Below, piece after piece: positions 14,945 to 20,458 of a stretch of DNA of 20,458 nt; the first letter of the stretch is position 1, and each line of letters opens with the position of its first letter. The position numbers were made by a program, and so were the translations under genes. Source of the DNA: an uncultured Clostridia bacterium (GTDB lineage Bacteria > Bacillota > Clostridia > Oscillospirales > CAG-272); contig CAJGCM010000025.1 of the NCBI GenBank assembly GCA_904501765.1, positions 1-20,458 of the forward strand, written 5' to 3'. The notes under the pieces were generated by a model. The model was not told the origin of the DNA and ran no database searches. It worked only from the letters and a program-made list of their open reading frames with translations.

Positions 14945-16188
14945 TTGAGTGCAACGTTAAAAGAATTGCGGTTATAGGCGGCGGCGCTGCGGGAATGATG
15001 GCAGCAGGAACCGCCTCAGAGGCAGGTGCCGACGTAACTATATATGAGCATACGGACAGGCTTGGAAAAAAACTCGCCATAACAGGAAAAGGCAGATGCA
15101 ACGTTACAAACAACTGCGACGTTCAGGAATTTATGGAAAACGTGACGAAAAATCCGAGATTCCTATACAGCGCTTTATATGCCTTTCCACCTTCAAAAAC
15201 GATAGATTTCTTCACCACACTCGGGGCTGAACTTAAAACCGAAAGAGGAAATCGTGTTTTTCCCGAAAACGACAAGGCAAAAACCATAGTCGATGCTATG
15301 AAAAAATACGTCGCTGGATGCCGTGTGGTATACCAGAAGGTGCGCTCCGTCACCTTTGGGGACAAAGGTTTTACCGTCCTAACAGACAAGGAAGATTTTT
15401 ACGATTCGGTTATAATTGCGACAGGTGGACGCTCTTATCCGCTTACAGGCTCCGATGGATCAGGCTACAGGCTTGCGGCAAAGCTCGGACACAGTGTAAC
15501 CGCCCTTACCCCTTCCCTTATCCCTATCGAGTCTCCCGCAGCCTTTTGCGCTGATATGATGGGGCTTTCATTGAAAAACGTGGGTATGAGGATAACCGAC
15601 AAAAACGGAAAATGCCTTTATACCGATTTTGGTGAGATGATGTTTACACATTTCGGAGTTACAGGACCTATGGTGTTGTCTGCTTCTGCGCACATACGTG
15701 ACTATGACATATCAACACTTACAATGTGTATTGATTTAAAACCGGCTCTTGACGAGAAAACCCTCGATGCAAGACTGCTCTCGGACTTTGGAGAAAAAGC
15801 AAACAAAAACTATTCCAACTCACTCACCTCCCTACTTCCTTCTAAAATGATACCGACGTTTATAATCATGAGCGGTATCGATGGAGAAAGAAAGGTAAAC
15901 ACTATCACAAAAGAAGAGCGAAAGAAAATTTTAAGCACACTGAAGTGCTTTAAAATTCCTCTCTCGAGGTTCCGCCCAATTGAAGAAGCTATTATAACCT
16001 CAGGCGGCATTTCGGTCAAGGAACTTTCTCCAAGAACTATGGAGTCTAAAATTGTGCCGGGTCTTTTCTTTGCAGGTGAGATAATAGACACCGATGCTTA
16101 CACGGGGGGCTTTAATCTTCAGATAGCCTTCTCGACAGGATATCTCGCAGGTAAATTTGCTGCGAAAAAAACTACTAACGAGGACTGA
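14941..16188 (+). CDS. NAD(P)/FAD-dependent oxidoreductase, HI0933/YhiN family
   Basis: A cytoplasmic flavoprotein family often annotated as aminoacetone-oxidase-like; its real reaction is not settled. It has 415 residues from ATG at 14941, which overlaps the rpiR stop as ATGA and places VIGGGAAGMMAA (11-22) at the usual distance. An in-frame ATG at 14911 would add ten residues inside rpiR and is less likely. Further motifs are ribose-binding E36, the family hallmark GKKLAITGKGRCNVTN (42-57), and the C-terminal FAD block GLFFAGEIIDTDAYTGGFN with following LQIAFSTG. This family commonly precedes cmk and ispH in Clostridia, and here the cmk-plsC fusion starts 2 bp after its stop. Confidence 0.93.
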   Translation: MIECNVKRIAVIGGGAAGMMAAGTASEAGADVTIYEHTDRLGKKLAITGKGRCNVTNNCDVQEFMENVTKNPRFLYSALYAFPPSKTIDFFTTLGAELKTERGNRVFPENDKAKTIVDAMKKYVAGCRVVYQKVRSVTFGDKGFTVLTDKEDFYDSVIIATGGRSYPLTGSDGSGYRLAAKLGHSVTALTPSLIPIESPAAFCADMMGLSLKNVGMRITDKNGKCLYTDFGEMMFTHFGVTGPMVLSASAHIRDYDISTLTMCIDLKPALDEKTLDARLLSDFGEKANKNYSNSLTSLLPSKMIPTFIIMSGIDGERKVNTITKEERKKILSTLKCFKIPLSRFRPIEEAIITSGGISVKELSPRTMESKIVPGLFFAGEIIDTDAYTGGFNLQIAFSTGYLAGKFAAKKTTNED

Positions 16189-16190
16189 TT

Positions 16191-17507
16191 ATGATAAGAA
16201 TTGCTATTGACGGACCCGGCGGCGCCGGAAAATCAAGCCTTGCAAAGGCTGTTGCAAAAGAGCTTGGAATTATATACGTAGACACAGGCGCCCTTTACAG
16301 AAGCATCGGGCTATATATGGTAAAAAACGGAATTTCTCCAAGCGATAAGGAGGCGGTTATCGCTGCCCTTCCAGACCTTACCCTTGAGATGAAGTTCGAG
16401 GACGGACGACAGATAATACTCCTTTGCGGAGAAGACGTTGGAGATAGTATAAGAACGCCCGAGATATCAATGGCGGCATCTACCGTCAGCGCTATAAAAG
16501 AGGTTCGTGAATACTTGCTCGAAACTCAAAGAAGTATTGCCGAAAACAATAGCGTAATTATGGACGGCAGAGATATAGGAACTGTCATTTTGCCGAGAGC
16601 AGAGGTGAAAATTTTCCTCACGGCTTCTCCCGAGGCAAGAGCAAAAAGAAGATTCGCAGAGCTTACGGCAAAGGGTATAGAAACCACCTACGAAGACGTG
16701 CTTCGTGAGATGGAGGAAAGAGATAAAAACGACTCAACCCGTGAAATTTCCCCTTGTGTTCAGGCAGAGGATGCGACGTTACTCGATAATTCCGATTTGA
16801 CTGCCGAGCAAACGGTAAAGGCTGTTATAAAAATCGTAAAAAAGGAAATTAAACGCAGAAAAAAGAAAGGCTCTGCGCTTTATATGTTTCTGCGCGCCAT
16901 AGTTTCTCCAATCTACAGATTTTTTGCAAGAGTACACGTCAGCGGAAAGGAAAACATCCCTAAGGATGGCGGTTATATACTCTGCGCCAATCACTTGGGA
17001 GTAAACGATATTTTTCTTCTCGGAACTACCTACCCGAGACAAATTCATTTCCTCGCAAAGAAGGAATGGTTCTCGGTGCCCGTTCTCAGCAGTGTTATGA
17101 GAGCTCTGGGAGCTATTGAGCTTGACCGCGGCGGGCGCGATGTCGGCGCACTGCGCAACGCTGTTGATAAGGTGAATGACGGCGGTGTTATAGCTATTTT
17201 CCCACAGGGGCATAGATTCCCCGGAGAAAACCCTGCTGACACCCCGATTAAAAGCGGAATTTCCCTTATCGCCTACCACTCAAAGGCAAAGGTTATTCCC
17301 GTTTGCATAAAGGTAAAGAATTTCAAATATCGCTTGTTCAGAAGAATTGACATAATATACGGAAAGCCTATCTCCTTCGATGAGCTTGGCTTTAAAAACG
17401 GCGGATACGGCGAATTCAAAAAGGCTGCGGAAATCGCTTTTGATGCGGTTTGCACCCTTGGCGGATACGAAAAAACACCTGTCCCTGAAAATGGTAGTGA
17501 GGAATAA
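16191..17507 (+). CDS. cmk: Fused cytidylate kinase / 1-acylglycerol-3-phosphate acyltransferase (Cmk-PlsC)
   Basis: Two enzymes in one 438-residue chain. Residues 1-~222 are (d)CMP kinase: P-loop GPGGAGKS (8-15), DTGALYR (31-37), MDGRDIGT (124-131), and the lid region ASPEARAKRRFAEL (145-158); it phosphorylates CMP and dCMP with ATP. A Lys/Arg-rich linker (217-227) joins it to PlsC at ~228-425, which adds the second acyl chain to lysophosphatidate at the membrane. PlsC shows the HX4D motif, H268 and D273 in NHLGVND, LDRGGRD (311-317), and FPQGHR (337-342) where most relatives have FPEGTR. The hydrophobic run at 230-245 may touch the membrane. The two functions are successive genes in many Clostridia, so the fusion is credible; CMP released in phospholipid synthesis links them. 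ATG at 16191 has GAGGA 6 nt upstream. No stop or frame change lies at the junction. Confidence 0.94.
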   Translation: MIRIAIDGPGGAGKSSLAKAVAKELGIIYVDTGALYRSIGLYMVKNGISPSDKEAVIAALPDLTLEMKFEDGRQIILLCGEDVGDSIRTPEISMAASTVSAIKEVREYLLETQRSIAENNSVIMDGRDIGTVILPRAEVKIFLTASPEARAKRRFAELTAKGIETTYEDVLREMEERDKNDSTREISPCVQAEDATLLDNSDLTAEQTVKAVIKIVKKEIKRRKKKGSALYMFLRAIVSPIYRFFARVHVSGKENIPKDGGYILCANHLGVNDIFLLGTTYPRQIHFLAKKEWFSVPVLSSVMRALGAIELDRGGRDVGALRNAVDKVNDGGVIAIFPQGHRFPGENPADTPIKSGISLIAYHSKAKVIPVCIKVKNFKYRLFRRIDIIYGKPISFDELGFKNGGYGEFKKAAEIAFDAVCTLGGYEKTPVPENGSEE

Positions 17508-17512
17508 CGCAT

Positions 17513-19579
17513 TTGAAAATAGAATTGTCGAAGCTTGCGGGCTTCTGCCCCGGTGTTACAAGAGCCGACACGGCTATTCGTAAGCTGATAAAAGAGAAAA
17601 AGCCCGAGGACGAAATTTATACGTTAGGTCACCTTATCCACAACAAAATCTACAACGATGAGCTGAAGGCTCTTGGTGTTGACTCTCTATCCTTTGACGA
17701 GGCGATTGAAAAAATCCGCTCAGAAAGACGAGGAGAGCTTACAATAGTTATCAGAACTCACGGAATAAAGCGAGAGGAATATCAGAAGCTCCTCGATTTG
17801 AACCTTGAATTCCCTTTCAATCTCGTGGATATGACATGCCCTTCTGTGAAAAGAATTCACAAAATCGCAGACGAAAACACGAATGACAATACCTGTTTTA
17901 TTCTTTTTTGCAACCCGTCTCACCCAGAGGCTGTGGGCATTATGAGCTATGCAAATGGAGAAAAACACGCAATCACCTCACCTGAAGAGCTTTTGGAGCT
18001 TGATTTAAAAGCAAAAATGCCCATTTTGTGTTCTCAAACTACAGAAAATTTGGAACTTTTTGAAAAAATTAAAAAAATTTTAAAAAAAGTATGTACAAAT
18101 GCGACTTTTTTTGATACAATATGTGGTGTGACTGAAAATCGGCAGGCAGAAGCAGTCAGAATTGCAAAGAGCGCAGACTGTATGATTGTCATAGGCGGAA
18201 GGGACAGCTCGAATACAAAGAAGCTATACGAGCTTTGCAAAAGAGAGTGCGAGAATACCCTGTGGATTGAATCACAGGCTGATTTGCCGAAGGAATTCGT
18301 CGGCAAAGAGCATTACAACATTGGTATTACCGCAGGTGCTTCCACACCTGAGGACATAATAACGGAGGTTTTAAAATCAATGGAAACAAAAGGAATGGAC
18401 TTCCAGGGAATGCTGGATGAGACACTCAAAACTATACATACGGGAGATACGGTTAACGGTACTATCTGCACTATCGGTGACAACGAGATTACTCTTGATC
18501 TCGGCGTTAAGGTTACCGGTGTTCTTACTAAAGAACAGATAACAGACGATTCAAGCGCTAATCTTCGCGATATGTTCAAGGTCGGCGAGGAGATTTCTGT
18601 TTTCGTTATCAGAGTTGATGACAAAATGGGACTTGCTACCGTTTCTAAGAAGAGAGTTGACAAGGATAACAGCTGGATTGTTATTAAAGAAGCTTATGAC
18701 AACGGCGATATTCTTGAAGGAAAGGTTGTTGCTATCAATAAGGGCGGCGTAGTTGTAAGCGCTCTTAACAACAATATATTCGTTCCCGCTTCTCAGACAG
18801 GAGTTGCAAGAGGCGGCGACCTCAGCACCCTCGTTGGAACAACTCAGAGAGTTAAGCTTCTTGAGTTTGATTCCGCAAAGAAGAGAGCTCTCGGCTCCAT
18901 AAAGGTTATCCTCGATGCTGAAAAGCGTGAGCGTGAAGAGGCTCTTTGGGCTACATTTGAGGTTGGTCAGCACTTCACAGGTACTGTTAAGAACCTTGCG
19001 GCATACGGAGCATTCGTAGATATCGGCGGTGTTGACGGTATGGTTCACAACACTGAGCTTTCCTGGAAGAGAATCAAACACCCCTCTCAGGTTGTATCGG
19101 TAGGTCAGCAGATTGAGGTATTCATTAAAGAGCTTGACGTTGAGAAAAAGAGAATTTCTCTCGGATACAAGACTCAGGAGATGGACGTTTGGTATCAGTT
19201 CGTTAAGTGCCACGAGGTAGGCGAAATAGTTCCTGCTAAAATTGTTTCTCTCACTCCCTTTGGTGCGTTCGCTGAGGTTAGCGAGGGTGTTGACGGTCTT
19301 ATTCACGTTTCCGCTATTTCCACCGAGAGAATTAATGCTCCCGCAGACGTGCTTAAGATTGGCGACGTTGTTGACGTAAAGATTACTAACATTGACGACG
19401 ATAACCGCAAGCTTTCCCTTTCCATCAGAGCTATCAAGGAAGCTGAGGAAAAGGCTGCTGCCGCAGAGGCTCGCGCTGCTGAGGCTGCCGCAAGAAAGGC
19501 TGAGGAAGAAGCAGAGGCTGCAAGAATCGCACAGGAGAGAGCTGATATGGCTCCCTACATTGTGGGCTCTATTGATTAA
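17513..19579 (+). CDS. ispH: Fused 4-hydroxy-3-methylbut-2-enyl diphosphate reductase (IspH) / ribosomal-S1-like protein
   Basis: Residues 1-~288 are IspH, the last MEP-pathway enzyme, which makes IPP and DMAPP. The [4Fe-4S] ligands are C12 (GFCPGV), C109 (MTCPSV) and C204 (TICGVTENR). Active-site H43, H83 and H137 (SHPE), QTTE (175-178) and GGRDSSNTKKL (228-238) are intact. Residues ~310-640 hold four S1 RNA-binding domains (about 311-380, 398-464, 486-553 and 570-640), the last two most typical (GAFVDIGGVDGMVH; GAFAEVSEGVDGLIHVS). The tail (641-680) is an Ala/Glu-rich helix or coiled coil. This fusion is known in Clostridia and may replace ribosomal protein S1. The start is TTG at 17513, with GAGGA 9 nt upstream and 5 bp after the cmk-plsC stop; no nearer ATG exists. 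A GGAGG and ATG lie exactly between the two halves (18364-18382). Confidence 0.96.
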   Translation: MKIELSKLAGFCPGVTRADTAIRKLIKEKKPEDEIYTLGHLIHNKIYNDELKALGVDSLSFDEAIEKIRSERRGELTIVIRTHGIKREEYQKLLDLNLEFPFNLVDMTCPSVKRIHKIADENTNDNTCFILFCNPSHPEAVGIMSYANGEKHAITSPEELLELDLKAKMPILCSQTTENLELFEKIKKILKKVCTNATFFDTICGVTENRQAEAVRIAKSADCMIVIGGRDSSNTKKLYELCKRECENTLWIESQADLPKEFVGKEHYNIGITAGASTPEDIITEVLKSMETKGMDFQGMLDETLKTIHTGDTVNGTICTIGDNEITLDLGVKVTGVLTKEQITDDSSANLRDMFKVGEEISVFVIRVDDKMGLATVSKKRVDKDNSWIVIKEAYDNGDILEGKVVAINKGGVVVSALNNNIFVPASQTGVARGGDLSTLVGTTQRVKLLEFDSAKKRALGSIKVILDAEKREREEALWATFEVGQHFTGTVKNLAAYGAFVDIGGVDGMVHNTELSWKRIKHPSQVVSVGQQIEVFIKELDVEKKRISLGYKTQEMDVWYQFVKCHEVGEIVPAKIVSLTPFGAFAEVSEGVDGLIHVSAISTERINAPADVLKIGDVVDVKITNIDDDNRKLSLSIRAIKEAEEKAAAAEARAAEAAARKAEEEAEAARIAQERADMAPYIVGSID
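18364..18382 (+). promoter_or_regulatory. Possible internal translation start for a free S1 protein
   Basis: GGAGG at 18364-18368 is followed after 11 nt by an in-frame ATG (18380, codon 290). It falls just after the IspH domain ends and about 20 residues before the first S1 domain. Use would give a 399-residue four-domain S1 protein. The spacing is slightly long and the SD bases also encode T-E-V, so this is a candidate only. Confidence 0.35.
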
Positions 19580-19616
19580 TTCCAAAACACGCTTCCGTAT
19601 TTCGGGAGCTAAAGTA

Positions 19617-19648
19617 AAAAAGCAGAGGATGTACGTCCTCTGCTTTTT
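19617..19648. terminator. Intrinsic terminator after ispH-S1, symmetric
   Basis: A 13-bp stem, AAAAAGCAGAGGA-type arm (19617-19629) with its complement at 19636-19648, and a 6-nt loop. A and T tracts flank it on both sides, so it can also end the minus-strand ABC exporter transcript. It lies 37 bp after the ispH-S1 stop. Confidence 0.92.
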
Positions 19649-19729
19649 CTTATACCTGTAGTAAAATTATCTTACCAAGTGTAATTTTTTAAGTGTTGCG
19701 CCTCTGTTGACAATTCACTATTCTCTTTT

Positions 19730-19767
19730 GGACAGTCTGCGTCCCGAATTTATCGGGCAGACTGTCC
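19730..19767 (+). terminator. Second long hairpin with T run between converging genes
   Basis: An 11-bp outer stem, GGACAGTCTGC (19730-19740) with GCAGACTGTCC (19757-19767), encloses a smaller CCGA/TCGG stem. Five T (19768-19772) follow on the plus strand. The minus strand has A after the stem, so it acts as a backup terminator for rightward transcription, or as a 3' RNA structure for the exporter mRNA. Confidence 0.65.
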
Positions 19768-19779
19768 TTTTTGACGATT

Positions 19780-20458
19780 TTACGCAAGCTCTGTTTTTCC
19801 CGTATAAAGCTCAAAATACCGTCCTTCCATTTTGAGAAGGTCGTCGTGAGTTCCCCGCTCTATTATTTCACCCTTTTCAAGAACCATAATTGCGTTTGCG
19901 TTTCTTACCGTTGAGAGCCTGTGAGCTATGACGAACGTGGTTCTGTTCTTCATAAGTCTGTCCATTCCTCGCTCTATGTGTCTTTCCGTTCTTGTATCTA
20001 CAGAGGATGTTGCCTCGTCGAGAACAAGGATAGGCGCTTTCGAAAGAGCAGCTCTCGCTATATTAAGCAGCTGGCGCTGACCCTGTGAAAGATTTGCCCC
20101 ATCGCCCGTAAGAACGGTGTTATACCCATCCTCCAGCCTCATAATAAAGCTATGTGCGCTGGCTGTTTTTGCGGCTTCGATGACCTCGTCGTCGGTTGCG
20201 TCAAGTCTGCCGTAACGTATATTCTCCATCACAGTACCTGTAAAAAGGTGAGTGTCCTGCAAAACCATTGCGATATTACGTCTTAGGTATTCCCTGTCAT
20301 AATCAAATATGGAAACGCCGTCTATGGTAATCTCTCCGGATTTTATATCGTAAAACCTGTTGAGTAGGTTAGTTATGGTTGTTTTACCTGCTCCGGTAGA
20401 GCCTACAAAGGCGATTTTTTGTCCCGGGTGAGCATAGAGGGAAATATTTTTTAGTACA
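19780..20458 (-). CDS. ABC exporter, ATP-binding domain (N-terminal membrane part outside the window)
   Basis: The last 225 residues of an ABC exporter half-transporter of the MdlB/MsbA type, running off the right edge. It shows Walker A GSTGAGKT (residues 19-26 of the visible part), Q-loop MVLQDTHLFTG (64-74), signature LSQGQRQ (123-129), Walker B ILVLDEATSSVD (143-154) and switch H179 in IAHRLSTV. ENIRYGR after the Q-loop and the LSQGQ form of the signature are typical of exporters fused to six-span membrane domains; the visible part starts within the nucleotide-binding domain, so that fusion is inferred. Such proteins often act as heterodimers encoded by neighbouring genes. The substrate cannot be told. 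The frame is open to the edge, with no start inside. Confidence 0.95.
   Translation of the reverse strand, partial: VLKNISLYAHPGQKIAFVGSTGAGKTTITNLLNRFYDIKSGEITIDGVSIFDYDREYLRRNIAMVLQDTHLFTGTVMENIRYGRLDATDDEVIEAAKTASAHSFIMRLEDGYNTVLTGDGANLSQGQRQLLNIARAALSKAPILVLDEATSSVDTRTERHIERGMDRLMKNRTTFVIAHRLSTVRNANAIMVLEKGEIIERGTHDDLLKMEGRYFELYTGKTELA

Noticed and set aside
16779..17279. 166-codon minus-strand ORF
   Set aside because: It is antisense to the Cmk-PlsC junction and PlsC motifs; no domain is recognisable.
18551..19585. 344-codon minus-strand ORF opposite the S1 domains
   Set aside because: It lies wholly antisense to clear S1 repeats. Its composition (Ser, Leu, Asn-rich) and lack of any family motif fit a shadow of the plus-strand codon use, which avoids codons that would read as stops in reverse.
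19708..19713. TTGACA resembling a -35 box between ispH-S1 and the exporter
   Set aside because: No matching -10 box at proper spacing and no plus-strand gene follows; it lies between two terminators.

Overview
The window looks like ordinary chromosome of an anaerobic, Gram-positive member of the Clostridia, probably a gut-type Oscillospiraceae or Christensenellales relative. The reasons are the AT-leaning, A/T-rich intergenic DNA with clean sigma-A promoters (TTGACA/TATAAT-like, 17-18 nt spacing), strong GGAGG ribosome binding sites, an IspH-ribosomal-S1 fusion, a bifunctional Rel, a CdaA-type c-di-AMP synthase and a MurR/RpiR regulator. I see no tRNA, rRNA, CRISPR, insertion sequence or phage gene. 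The genus is not determinable by eye.

Region 1 (1-6300, minus strand) reads as one operon from a good promoter at 6269-6297: cdaA (c-di-AMP synthase), an overlooked 55-codon single-membrane-span protein in the position normally held by cdaR/ybbR, a COG2509 FAD-dependent dehydrogenase with a TTG start, recJ, and rel (truncated by the window edge). Two nucleotide second messengers, c-di-AMP and (p)ppGpp, would thus be made from one transcript.

Region 2 (6300-9423, plus strand) diverges from cdaA. A textbook promoter with a dyad at the expected start of transcription drives a Crp/Fnr-type regulator, a lipoprotein substrate-binding protein, a permease and an ATPase, all overlapping by a few bases. 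This is a complete importer of unknown substrate, ended by a bidirectional terminator shared with dinB.

Region 3 (9441-12256, minus strand) holds a sensor histidine kinase with no response regulator beside it, followed by dinB (DNA polymerase IV). The same 12-bp palindrome sits just upstream of both genes. Region 4 (12277-13866, plus) is gltX alone, with its own promoter and terminator, divergent from the kinase.

Region 5 (14021-19648, plus) is a tight operon: an RpiR-family regulator, a HI0933-family flavoprotein, a cytidylate kinase fused to a PlsC acyltransferase, and IspH fused to four S1 RNA-binding domains. It joins CMP recycling, phosphatidic acid synthesis, isoprenoid synthesis and translation under a sugar-phosphate-type regulator. 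Two terminators follow. Region 6 (19780-20458, minus) is the C-terminal ATPase part of an ABC exporter that runs off the window.

No stretch above 300 bases lacks a gene. The largest gap, 13800-14086, holds the gltX terminator and the rpiR promoter. Between these (13867-14020) I see nothing convincing.
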